DNA of 24,918 nt from Acetobacteraceae bacterium (lineage in GTDB: Bacteria; Pseudomonadota; Alphaproteobacteria; Acetobacterales; Acetobacteraceae): NCBI GenBank assembly GCA_027489135.1, contig JAIYAI010000015.1, forward strand, positions 1 to 24,918. The letters are read 5' to 3'. Below the pieces are notes generated by a model. The model did not search any database. It was given only the letters and a program-made list of their open reading frames with translations, and was not told the origin of the DNA. Of this stretch, positions 1 to 7,058 are shown one piece after another. Positions within the stretch are counted from its first letter, which is position 1, and each line of letters begins with the position of its first letter. The translations under genes and the position numbers were made by a program.

Positions 1-1
1 C

Positions 2-1399
2 GACGGCGAGGATGCCCGCGACTTCGACGACGCGGTCTGGGCGGAACCGGACGGGGACGCCTGGCGCGTGCTCGTCGCCATCGCCGACGTCGCCCACTAC
101 GTCCGGCCCAACAGTGCGCTGGACCGGGAGGCCTGGACGCGCGGCAACAGCGTCTACTTCCCCGACCGCGTCGTGCCGATGCTGCCCGAGGCCCTCTCCA
201 ACGGCTGGTGCAGCCTGCGCCCCAACGAGAACCGCGGCTGCCTCTTCGTCGAGATGCGCTTCGACGCCTCGGGCCGGAAGACCGGCCATCGCTTCGGCCG
301 GGGGATCATGAAATCCGCCGCGCGCCTGACCTACGAGCAGGTGCAGGCCCACGCGGACGCAGGCACCGACCCGGAGGGGCTCGCGCCCGGCCATGTCGCC
401 CGTCTCTACGGCGCCTTCCGCGCGCTGCTCGGCGCCCGGGTCGCCCGCGGCACCCTCGACCTCGACCTGCCGGAGCGGCGGGTGATGCTGGACGAGAAGG
501 GCAACGTCACGGCGGTGGTGCCGCGCGCCCGCCTCGACGCGCACCGGCTGATCGAGGAGTTCATGGTCGCCGCCAATGTCTGCGCGGCCGAGGAGCTGGA
601 GCGCCTGCGCCAGCCCTGCATGTACCGGATCCATGACCGCCCCTCGGACGAGAAGCTGCTCAACCTCGGCGACTTCCTGCACGGCATCGGCATCAACCTC
701 CCCGCCTCGGACCGCATCCATCCCCGCAACTTCCAGCAGGTGCTGGAGAAGGCGCGTGGCCTGCCGGAGGAGCGGCTGATCAACGAGACCGTGCTGCGCA
801 GCCAGTCCCAGGCCGCCTATGCGCCCGACAACATCGGCCATTTCGGGCTCGCCCTGTCTCGGTACGCCCATTTCACCAGCCCGATCCGCCGCTACGCCGA
901 CCTGCTGGTGCACCGCGCGCTGATCCGCGGCCTGAAGCTCGGGACGGGCGCCTTGGAGGAGGTCGAGGCCGCGCGCTTCACCGACAGCGCCGAGCACATC
1001 ACCCAGTGCGAGCGCCGCGCCGCCCAGGCCGAGCGCGACGCCGTCGACCGCTACCTCGCGGCGTTCATGGCACAGCGGCAGGGCGAAGTGTTCGCGGCGC
1101 GAATCAGCGGGGTGACACGCTTCGGCCTCTTCGTCACCGTGACGGAGAATGGCGCCAGCGGAATCGTGCCCATGGCGTCTCTGCCGGACGACCGATGGAT
1201 CGAGGACCAGGCCAGGCATGCGCTGTTCGGACAGCGCACGGGGCTGCGCTTCACGCTTGGCCAGGAGGTGGAGGCACGGCTGGTGCAGGCCACCGCGCGC
1301 ACCGGCGGCATGGTGTTCCAGATCATGACCGGGCCCGGGGAACGCCGTGGCCGCGGCGCCCCGCCGAAGCCTGGGGGGAAGCGCGGAAAGCTGCGCTAG
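2..1399 (+). CDS. rnr: Ribonuclease R, C-terminal part (5' end outside window)
   Basis: This is a processive 3'-to-5' exoribonuclease of the RNB/RNase II family that degrades structured RNA in the cytoplasm. The frame is open from base 2, so the N-terminal cold-shock domains lie outside the window. The first visible residues are the catalytic motif DGEDARDFDDAV, which carries the four Asp residues equivalent to E. coli D272, D278, D280 and D281. The remainder of the RNB domain follows, including the conserved stretch HFTSPIRRYADLLVHRAL. A C-terminal S1 RNA-binding domain starts near GEVFAARISGVTRFGLFV, roughly residues 360-435 of the visible part, and is followed by a short basic Gly/Arg/Lys tail. 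The visible part is 465 residues. An ORF-style start at GTG 68 would be internal and is not a real start. Family assignment is secure; RNase R rather than RNase II is supported by the basic tail and the motif wording. Confidence 0.96.
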   Translation, partial: DGEDARDFDDAVWAEPDGDAWRVLVAIADVAHYVRPNSALDREAWTRGNSVYFPDRVVPMLPEALSNGWCSLRPNENRGCLFVEMRFDASGRKTGHRFGRGIMKSAARLTYEQVQAHADAGTDPEGLAPGHVARLYGAFRALLGARVARGTLDLDLPERRVMLDEKGNVTAVVPRARLDAHRLIEEFMVAANVCAAEELERLRQPCMYRIHDRPSDEKLLNLGDFLHGIGINLPASDRIHPRNFQQVLEKARGLPEERLINETVLRSQSQAAYAPDNIGHFGLALSRYAHFTSPIRRYADLLVHRALIRGLKLGTGALEEVEAARFTDSAEHITQCERRAAQAERDAVDRYLAAFMAQRQGEVFAARISGVTRFGLFVTVTENGASGIVPMASLPDDRWIEDQARHALFGQRTGLRFTLGQEVEARLVQATARTGGMVFQIMTGPGERRGRGAPPKPGGKRGKLR

Positions 1400-1436
1400 A
1401 CCATGGTCCGCGCGCACGGAAGCGCGGACCATGGTC
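1399..1436. repeat. Perfect 15-bp hairpin after rnr, copy A of a repeated palindrome
   Basis: The arms are GACCATGGTCCGCGC (1399-1413) and its exact reverse complement (1422-1436), around an 8-base loop. The left arm begins on the last base of the rnr stop codon. There is no T-run on either side, so it is not a classical intrinsic terminator; a role in 3'-end protection or Rho-linked termination is only a guess. The same arm sequence recurs as a second hairpin at 1565-1598. Confidence 0.8.
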
Positions 1437-1489
1437 GAGCCTCCTGATTGGTCGCGTGCTTCACGCCTTCGGTGCTTCGACCTCCGGCG

Positions 1490-1511
1490 ATCACGCTCTC
1501 AGGCGTGATCG
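1490..1511. repeat. 8-bp inverted repeat in the rnr-S41 protease intergenic region
   Basis: GATCACGC (1490-1497) and GCGTGATC (1504-1511) pair around a 6-base loop. One further C-G, one G-T and one G-C pair can extend the base of the stem. A related small palindrome, CGTGAATCACG, lies at 1535-1545. The 167-base interval between rnr and the protease is thus packed with short palindromes. It could be an operator or an mRNA structure; nothing in the sequence decides which. Confidence 0.45.
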
Positions 1512-1564
1512 TCCGGGGTGGACTCACCGAGGACGTGAATCACGCGACATATCAAGCCCCAGGG

Positions 1565-1598
1565 CCATGGTCCGCGCCTCGATCCGCGCGGAGCATGG
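1565..1598. repeat. Hairpin copy B covering the S41 protease start codon
   Basis: CCATGGTCCGCGC (1565-1577) pairs with GCGCGGAGCATGG (1586-1598) at 12 of 13 positions, around an 8-base loop. The arm is identical to the one at 1401-1413, and the loop length is the same as in copy A. The ATG at 1567-1569 lies in the left arm, so the start codon of the protease would be base-paired if the hairpin forms in mRNA. Confidence 0.65.
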
Positions 1599-3099
1599 AC
1601 TGGCCGGGCTTCGCTTCGCGGCAACGCTGCTGCTGGTGCTGCTCGCCGGGCTGCGGCCCGCCGCGGCCGATACCCCCTTCCCGCGCGACCTGGTCCAGGC
1701 CGTCCTCGCCACCGCCTTCGACGTCGTCCTCGACCGCGCGCTGGAGGCGCCGGCGCCCGGCGCGCTCGGCCTCAGGGCGCTGCAGGGCGCGGCGGCGCTG
1801 GATCCCATGCTGCGCACCGAATTGCGCGCGGGCACGCTGCTGCTGTCGCGGGACGGGCGGCTGCTGCTGGCGCGCCCGGTCCCCGCCTCGACGCGCGGCG
1901 CGGGCACGCTCGCCGTCGCGGTCGCCGCGCTGCTGGATGCCGCGTGGCAGGCCTCCCCCGCGCTGCGTGCCGCCGGCGCCGACCGCGTGGTGCAGGCCGC
2001 CTTCGACGGCATGCTCGACGGGCTCGATCCCTACAGCCGCTACCTGCCGCCCGCCGAGGCCGCCGCCGCGCGCATCCGCCGCGTCGGGCAATCCGCGCTC
2101 GGCCTGCAATTGGCGCCCGGCCCGGGCAACGCGGTGGTGGTCGCCGCCATCGCACCCGCAGGCACGGCGGGGCGCGTCGGCCTGCGCATCGGCGACCGGC
2201 TGCTGGCGATCGACGGCGAGCCGGTCTCCGCCCGGCGCCTGGCCGAGGCCGTCGCCATGCTCGAGGGTCCGACGGGCTCGGCCGCCATCCTGCGCATCCA
2301 GCGCGGCGGGCGGCGGCTCGACCTCGTGCTGCCGCGCGAGGTGGTGCCGCCCGATTCGGTGCGCTGGGAACGCCGAGACGGCATCCTCTGGATCCGCCTG
2401 GAGGCCTTCGCCAACGACACCGACCAGCGCCTGCTGGCGGCGCTGGAGGCGGGGATCGAGCCCGGAGCGATGCGGGGCATCGTGCTGGACCTGCGCGGCA
2501 ACCGCGGCGGGCTGCTGACGCAGGCCGTTGCCGTCGCCTCGGCCTTCCTGACCGGCGGCGTGGTGGCGCGCACGGCGGGGCGGCACCCGGATACGGACCG
2601 CACCTACCTCGCGGACGACGAGGACCACGCGGCGGGCCTGCCGCTGGTGGTGCTGGTCGATGGCCGCACCGCCTCGGCGGCCGAGATCGTCGCGGCGGCG
2701 CTGGCCGATCGCGGCCGGGCGGTCGTCATCGGCAGCGCGACGACGGGCAAGGGGCTGATCCAGATCGTCGCGCCGCTGGCCAATGGCGGGGAGCTGGACC
2801 TGAGCTGGGCGCGGGTGCTGGCGCCCTCGGGCTGGCCGATCCAGGACCTCGGCGTGCTGCCGGCGATCTGCACGAGCCGCGAGGAACCGGAGGCGGTCCT
2901 GGCGCTGCTGCGCCGGGGCGGATCGCCGGCGGTCCCGGCGCTCGGCCGCGTGCGGCCGCTGAGGGCGCCGCTGCCGGCGGCGGAGGTGACGGCGCTGCGG
3001 GCCGCCTGCCCGCCGGCGGAGGGGCGGGAGAGCGATTTCGCGCTGGCGGCGGCGCTGCTGGAGAACCCGGCGGCCTATGCGGAGGCGCTGGGGCGGTAG
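1567..3099 (+). CDS. Periplasmic S41 family C-terminal processing protease (Ctp-like)
   Basis: This is a 510-residue serine protease of the CtpA/Tsp family, which trims or degrades periplasmic proteins by recognising C-termini. Residues 1-34 form a signal peptide: basic start, hydrophobic FAATLLLVLLAGL, and a likely cut after AAA before DT. A PDZ domain spans about 178-260 (LGLQLAPG to LVLPREVV). The S41 catalytic domain follows, with nucleophile Ser370 in DGRTASAAE and general base Lys395 in TTGKGLIQ; the 25-residue Ser-Lys spacing matches E. coli Tsp (S452/K477). ATG 1567 is chosen because it gives an intact signal peptide; the Shine-Dalgarno is poor and the codon sits in a hairpin. The region between signal peptide and PDZ (about 35-175) is divergent. 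It ends 17 bases from the convergent AraC gene. The substrate is unknown. Confidence 0.9.
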   Translation: MVRASIRAEHGLAGLRFAATLLLVLLAGLRPAAADTPFPRDLVQAVLATAFDVVLDRALEAPAPGALGLRALQGAAALDPMLRTELRAGTLLLSRDGRLLLARPVPASTRGAGTLAVAVAALLDAAWQASPALRAAGADRVVQAAFDGMLDGLDPYSRYLPPAEAAAARIRRVGQSALGLQLAPGPGNAVVVAAIAPAGTAGRVGLRIGDRLLAIDGEPVSARRLAEAVAMLEGPTGSAAILRIQRGGRRLDLVLPREVVPPDSVRWERRDGILWIRLEAFANDTDQRLLAALEAGIEPGAMRGIVLDLRGNRGGLLTQAVAVASAFLTGGVVARTAGRHPDTDRTYLADDEDHAAGLPLVVLVDGRTASAAEIVAAALADRGRAVVIGSATTGKGLIQIVAPLANGGELDLSWARVLAPSGWPIQDLGVLPAICTSREEPEAVLALLRRGGSPAVPALGRVRPLRAPLPAAEVTALRAACPPAEGRESDFALAAALLENPAAYAEALGR

Positions 3100-3116
3100 G
3101 CGGGGCAGCAGACCGC

Positions 3117-4070
3117 TTAGCCGGGCCGCGTCGCCATCGCCCGCATCTCCGTCGGAGTCATGCCGAAGCGGGCGCGGAACAGACGGTTGAAATGCGCGAC
3201 GTCGCCGAAGCCGGCATCGAGCGCGATCTCGATGATGCGCCCGGGATCCCCCGCCTCCAGCCGCGCCTGCACCCGGTCGAGACGTGCCGCCGCGAGGCAC
3301 GCGGTGAAGGTCAGCCCCCCGGCCGCCAGGACGAGGTGGCCGCTGCGCTCGGACAGCCCCACCGCCGCCGCCACCGCCCGCATGTCGAGGCGCGGTTCGG
3401 CGGCGCGGCGTGCGATCACCTCCCGCATTGCCGCGACGCGCGCCGGCCCGAGCGCGGGCCAGGCGGCACGCGCCATGCCATCGACCGTATGCGCCGCAAG
3501 ACCTTCGACCAGCGCGACGAGGTTGCGCTCCGCCGCCTCCGGGACCAGGCCTGTCGTCCCTGCCTCCTGCCAGGTGGAACGGAGATAGGCGCGCAGCAGC
3601 TTGAGCAGCGGGCGCCCGGGCGCGTGGACGAAGCCTGCGGCGCGGTCGATGGCGCCGGGGTCGACGAAGACGCGGCGCGGCAGTTGCAGGAGCGTGACCG
3701 CGTTGTCCGGCCACCAGCTTGCGCCGGGTTTCCCATGGATCACGAACACCGCGCCGCCGCTGGCGATGACGCCGCGGCGCCCGGCATGGTCGGTCCGGAC
3801 CGGCGTCCCGCGCGGCAGGAAGCAGGTGAGGCCGTCGTCGCCGTCGCGCAGATGCGCGGGGCCGCGGCGGACATCGACGGCGGCGAAGGAGACCTCGGCG
3901 ATGCGCAGCCCGGTGCCGGCGGCCATTGCCATGTCGAAGTGGAATGGCTTCGGGTAGCGCGGGTTCACCAGCATCTCGGTGTTGATGAATCGACGGGAGA
4001 CGATGTCCTGGAACAGCGGTACCCGATCACGGTCGGGCAGATCGGATGTGGAGAAACGCAGAGCTGTCAT
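3117..4070 (-). CDS. AraC family transcriptional regulator
   Basis: This is a 317-residue DNA-binding regulator. The N-terminal half (about 1-190) looks like the AraC_binding_2 type of sensory domain, from MTALRFSTSDLPDRDRVPLFQDIVSRRF onward, with no obvious ligand signature. The C-terminal 100 residues carry two helix-turn-helix units: LDMRAVAAAVGLSERSGHLVLA and IIEIALDAGFGDVAHFNRLFRARFGMTPTEMR. The second unit holds the usual AraC family signature; the first is less typical around SERSGHLVLAAGG. The frame is open a further 32 codons upstream, but ATG 4070 is preferred because GGAG lies 7 bases before it and the extra residues look like translated leader. It is convergent with the S41 protease. 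The upstream region is AT-rich and may hold its own promoter and operators. The target genes are not evident; the divergent neighbour at 4295 is one candidate. Confidence 0.93.
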   Translation of the reverse strand: MTALRFSTSDLPDRDRVPLFQDIVSRRFINTEMLVNPRYPKPFHFDMAMAAGTGLRIAEVSFAAVDVRRGPAHLRDGDDGLTCFLPRGTPVRTDHAGRRGVIASGGAVFVIHGKPGASWWPDNAVTLLQLPRRVFVDPGAIDRAAGFVHAPGRPLLKLLRAYLRSTWQEAGTTGLVPEAAERNLVALVEGLAAHTVDGMARAAWPALGPARVAAMREVIARRAAEPRLDMRAVAAAVGLSERSGHLVLAAGGLTFTACLAAARLDRVQARLEAGDPGRIIEIALDAGFGDVAHFNRLFRARFGMTPTEMRAMATRPG

Positions 4071-4294
4071 CGCGGAACTCCAACTTCCTGCGTGAAAATC
4101 AAGAATGAATATGCATCCGCGATACCTACACGTTTCGGTATTGGAAGACGAATTATGTGAATTCATCGTCTCTCGGAAATGTCATTTCGAAAACGTCTCC
4201 GGGCACACGGATTGCGCTCCATGCAAAGCCAGCCAACGCCTCGCCCTGACAGGCTTCCCGGCCAGGAGAGTGTCCTGACCGGGAGGGCAGCGTC
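4071..4294. promoter_or_regulatory. AT-rich divergent intergenic region between AraC gene and unknown gene
   Basis: This 224-base stretch is visibly richer in A/T than anything else in the window, especially 4091-4200. It contains two inverted repeats: ATACC (4122-4126) with GGTAT (4137-4141), and AGACGA (4146-4151) with TCGTCT (4166-4171). An EcoRI-type palindrome GAATTC lies inside the second repeat. Both are candidate operators for the adjacent AraC protein or for autoregulation. I could not assign -35/-10 hexamers with confidence. Confidence 0.5.
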
Positions 4295-4840
4295 ATGGTC
4301 TGCGTGCGGCATGGCTTCCGTCTCGCCGTCGCGCTCACGGTGGGGCCCGACGTCTCGCGGGTGCTGGTCGGCCGTCTGGTCGACGTGCTCGGCTTCGTCG
4401 GTATCCCGATCCGCCAGCCGGAGGACGTGCTGACCGGCGCCGTCGCCTTCGACACGCCGGTGCTCGTGCTGTTCGCCCAGCCGGACGACGCCTGGCTCCG
4501 TCCGGTCGGACGCCTGGCCGCGCGGCCTGGCAGTCGGATCCTCGGCGTTGCTCTCGGGGCCGGGCCCGCTTGCGAAGCGACGGGCGCGCTGCGACAGGCC
4601 TGGGCCGACGCCGGTCTCCGGGCCGGGGACCTGGCGGCCCGGGACAGGGCCCCCTCCCCCGCGCGCATCCTGCGCCACCTCGTGGAACGCTTCGCCCCTC
4701 CGGAACGGCTGCCCTGCGCGGGGCCGCCGGTCGGGCGCCATGCGGCCGCAATCGCGCTGCGCGACGGGCATGTGCTGCGGGTCCGCGGCGACATCGCGCC
4801 CGACCTCCTGGCGCGCCTCGCCATGGCGCTCGATGCGTGA
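4295..4840 (+). CDS. Hypothetical protein, 181 residues
   Basis: I do not recognise this protein. It is likely real because GGGAGG sits 8 bases before ATG 4295, third codon positions are strongly G/C, and the composition is protein-like. It begins MVCVRHGFRLAVALTVGPDVSRVLVGRLVDVLGFVG, with alternating hydrophobic and charged segments that suggest a soluble alpha/beta fold. The pattern VLVLFAQPDDAW then GSRILGVALGAG resembles strand-loop-helix units of a receiver-like or Rossmann-like domain, but no diagnostic motif is present. It has no signal peptide, no clear membrane span and only three Cys. It is divergent from the AraC gene and lies 147 bases before rpmG, whose promoter is separate. The overlapping minus-strand open frame through this region is Arg/Pro-rich and looks non-coding. 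Confidence 0.72.
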   Translation: MVCVRHGFRLAVALTVGPDVSRVLVGRLVDVLGFVGIPIRQPEDVLTGAVAFDTPVLVLFAQPDDAWLRPVGRLAARPGSRILGVALGAGPACEATGALRQAWADAGLRAGDLAARDRAPSPARILRHLVERFAPPERLPCAGPPVGRHAAAIALRDGHVLRVRGDIAPDLLARLAMALDA

Positions 4841-4884
4841 CGCGGCCAGCGCGGGCGGGGAAGCGTGGCCCGGCGCGGTTCCGC

Positions 4885-4912
4885 TTGACGCGCGGCGCTC
4901 CGCCGCTAGGGT
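4885..4912 (+). promoter_or_regulatory. Sigma-70-like promoter of rpmG
   Basis: TTGACG at 4885-4890 is followed after 16 bases by TAGGGT at 4907-4912. CTTGAC with an imperfect TA-containing -10 box is the usual form of housekeeping promoters in GC-rich Alphaproteobacteria. Transcription would start near 4920, leaving a leader of about 68 bases before the rpmG ATG at 4988. It is placed by pattern only. Confidence 0.6.
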
Positions 4913-4987
4913 GCCGTCTTCGAGCCGGCGCGGGCTTCCGCGCGCCCCGGCCCCCCGCACCGACCCCGCGTCCCCAGAGGCTCCGCC

Positions 4988-5155
4988 ATGGCCAAGGCCA
5001 ACACCATCCAGATCAAGCTGGTCAGCAGCGCCGACACCGGCTTCTTCTACGTGACGAAGAAGAACGTCCGGAACACCACCGGCAAGCTCGAGAAGAAGAA
5101 GTACGACCCGGTCGCGCGCAAGCACGTCGTCTTCCGCGAAGCCAAGATCAAGTAG
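4988..5155 (+). CDS. rpmG: 50S ribosomal protein L33
   Basis: This is a 55-residue large-subunit ribosomal protein. It begins MAKANTIQIKLVSSADTGF, followed by FYVTKKN, a Lys-rich middle and KYDPVARKHVVFREAKIK, which is the standard proteobacterial L33. It has no Cys pairs, so it is the zinc-independent form. The length equals the usual 55 residues of the alphaproteobacterial protein. It is monocistronic, with its own promoter at 4885-4912 and an intrinsic terminator at 5192-5240. Its position next to a PleD gene and near rnr is a familiar alphaproteobacterial arrangement (from memory of the family). A strong Shine-Dalgarno is not obvious; CAGAGGCTCCGCC precedes the ATG. Confidence 0.97.
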   Translation: MAKANTIQIKLVSSADTGFFYVTKKNVRNTTGKLEKKKYDPVARKHVVFREAKIK

Positions 5156-5191
5156 CCCGCGCCGGGCGCCAAGCCCGGCACCACGATACGG

Positions 5192-5240
5192 GAAAGCCCC
5201 GGCGCAGCCCGATTCACGCGGGCAGCGCCGGGGCTTTCTT
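5192..5240 (+). terminator. Intrinsic terminator of rpmG
   Basis: GAAAGCCCCGGCGC (5192-5205) pairs perfectly with GCGCCGGGGCTTTC (5225-5238). An A-A mismatch and an inner GCCCG/CGGGC stem around a 7-base loop continue the helix. The right arm ends in CTTTCTT. The left arm begins GAAAG, so it gives a short T-run in the opposite direction as well. It may therefore also stop minus-strand transcripts from the PleD-like gene, which ends at 5289. Confidence 0.88.
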
Positions 5241-5288
5241 CGCGAGACGCCACCCGGAGCGTTCCAGGTTTCGCGCGACGCGGCCGGC

Positions 5289-6674
5289 TCAGGCGGCCGG
5301 GCCGGCTTCCGTCGGCCGCGGCAGCTCCGGGGGGTCGGCGATCTCCACCCGGTTCCGCCCGCCCGCCTTGGCGCGGTAGAGCGCCTCGTCCGCCGCCGCG
5401 ATCGCGGCATCCGGGCTGCAGCCCGCCGGCGCCACCACCATCCCGATGCTGACCGTCACCGGCAACTGGGCCCCGGCGATCTCGAAGGGCGCTTCGGCCA
5501 TCGCCGCGCGCAGCCGCTCGGCGACCGACTGCGCATAGTCCAGCGGCTCGTTCGCCAGGATGACCAGGAACTCCTCCCCGCCGTGGCGGGAGACGATGTC
5601 GGCGGCGCGCAGCTGGTCGGTCAGGCGACGCGTGAGCTGTCGCAGCACCTCGTCCCCGGCGGGGTGGCCGTGGCGGTCGTTGATCGACTTGAAGTGGTCG
5701 ACGTCGAGGATGAGCAGCGCCGCCCGCCCGCTGCGCAGCAGCCCTTCCAGGTGGCGCATCGCGTAGCGGCGGTTGCGCAGCCCGGTCAGCGGGTCCGTCA
5801 CCGCGGCTTCCAGGCTGCGGTCGAGGTCGTCGCGCAGGCGTTCCTGGTAGCGCTTGCGGCGGATCTGGTTGCGCGCGCGGGCGCGCAACTCGTGCGGGTC
5901 GATGGGGCGGAAGACGTGGTCGTTGGCGCCGATGTCGAAGCCGCGCAGCACGAGGCTGCGCTGCGCGGGCTCGGCCACCAGCAGCACCGGCAGGTCGCGC
6001 GTCGCGGGCTCGGCGCGGAGGCGGGAGGCGAGGCGCAACGCCTCTCCCCCGTCGTGAGGCAGGACCAGGATCGCCAGTTCGTAGAGCCCACCGGCAAGCA
6101 GGGCCCGCGCCTCGTCGGGCGTCGCGGCGGGCTGCACGGAGACGCCGTCCTCGGCCAGCGCGTCACGCAGCGCGGCGAGGTCGGCGGGATCGGTCGCCAG
6201 CACCAGCACCGACGCATGGCGGAGATCGAGCGAGGGTCCCGCCGGCGCCTCGAAGCCGAGACCACGCGCGGCCTCCCCCTGCACGCGCCAGGCATCCTGC
6301 ACCTGCTTCACGCGCAGCAGCGCGCGGAGGCGGGCGAAGAGCGTCGCGTCGTCGACCGGCTTCGAGAGGAAGTCGTCGGCACCGGCCTGCAGGCCGCGCA
6401 CGCGCTCGGCCGGATCGACCAGCGCGGTGACCATGACGACGGGGATATGGGCGGTGCGGGGATCGGCCTTCAGCCGCTCGCAGACCTCGTAGCCGTCCAT
6501 GCCCGGCATCATGATGTCGAGCAGGATGACATCCGGCGACCAGGCCACCGCCTGGGCCAGCGCAGCCGGACCGGAGGCCGCCATCGCGACTTCGTAGTAC
6601 TCGGCCTGGAGCTTTGCCTCGAGCAGGCGGAGATTGGTGGCGATATCGTCCACCACCAGGATCCGGGCGGTCAT
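5289..6674 (-). CDS. pleD: PleD-like response regulator / diguanylate cyclase (REC-REC-GGDEF)
   Basis: This is a 461-residue cytoplasmic enzyme predicted to make cyclic di-GMP from two GTP. The first receiver (1-120) has acidic pair D9/D10, phospho-acceptor D53 in LLDIMMPGMDGYEV, T83 and K105 in FLSKP, all as in Caulobacter PleD. The second receiver (about 152-268) keeps the fold but has no acceptor Asp (AILVLPHDGG), matching the degenerate second receiver of PleD. The GGDEF domain (about 290-450) has the active motif GGEEF at 365-369. An RxxD inhibitory site (R356 to D359) lies exactly five residues before it, so product inhibition is expected. ATG 6674 has AGGA about 8 bases upstream. No divK lies beside it, unlike in Caulobacter. 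The cognate kinase is not identifiable here. Confidence 0.95.
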   Translation of the reverse strand: MTARILVVDDIATNLRLLEAKLQAEYYEVAMAASGPAALAQAVAWSPDVILLDIMMPGMDGYEVCERLKADPRTAHIPVVMVTALVDPAERVRGLQAGADDFLSKPVDDATLFARLRALLRVKQVQDAWRVQGEAARGLGFEAPAGPSLDLRHASVLVLATDPADLAALRDALAEDGVSVQPAATPDEARALLAGGLYELAILVLPHDGGEALRLASRLRAEPATRDLPVLLVAEPAQRSLVLRGFDIGANDHVFRPIDPHELRARARNQIRRKRYQERLRDDLDRSLEAAVTDPLTGLRNRRYAMRHLEGLLRSGRAALLILDVDHFKSINDRHGHPAGDEVLRQLTRRLTDQLRAADIVSRHGGEEFLVILANEPLDYAQSVAERLRAAMAEAPFEIAGAQLPVTVSIGMVVAPAGCSPDAAIAAADEALYRAKAGGRNRVEIADPPELPRPTEAGPAA

Positions 6675-7058
6675 CGCCGGTCCTGCCGCGCCAGGTCATG
6701 CCCTCGCCATGCATCGCGCGGCACGCGCCCCATGCTACCGCTCCGGCTCCTGTCCCGTTGGCGAGACGAGTGTCGCATCAGGTCCGACTCGTGCCAAGGC
6801 TTCGGCGGGATCAATCCGCGTCCGGCCCGGGCGGGAGTCTGCAGGGAATGCGGGGCGTGCTGCACGGCAGCAGGGTTACTACGCCGCCGGCGGGGCCTGA
6901 AGCGGCATCGCACGCGGACCGGGTCCCTGCGATGTGCCGGGCGTCCCAGGCCCGGCGCCGCGGCGAGCGGCCGGACCTGCCGGACGCCCGGGCCGGGCAG
7001 CCAGGCAATCCCGGCCAGGCCCGGGGTCGGCTGCCGCCGACAACGGGCCGCCGCACCG
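6675..7058. other. 384-base intergenic gap with no convincing gene
   Basis: No frame on either strand looks coding across this stretch. Translations are Arg/Pro/Gly-rich, and nearby frames break codon-position preference. One short plus-strand segment near 6838-6873 translates to GVCRECGACCT, reminiscent of the CxxCxxCC start of YkgJ-type cluster-binding proteins, but homology fades at once. No T-tract terminator is visible for the VOC gene ending at 7059. The promoter of the PleD-like gene must lie here or further upstream, yet I see no clear hexamers. Confidence 0.5.

Noticed and set aside
1399..1436. Intrinsic terminator of rnr
   Set aside because: The stem is perfect but no T-run follows, so it was recorded as a repeated hairpin instead.
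1552..3714. Long minus-strand open frame across the S41 protease and the AraC gene (about 720 residues)
   Set aside because: It crosses two well-supported genes in other frames and reads as low-complexity Arg/Pro/Gly sequence.
5225..5288. A second, dedicated terminator for the PleD-like gene
   Set aside because: No separate hairpin is visible; the rpmG terminator could serve both directions.
4153..5410. Minus-strand open frames over the unknown gene and rpmG
   Set aside because: They are Arg/Pro/Ser-rich, lack a ribosome binding site, and run antisense to rpmG, which is certain.
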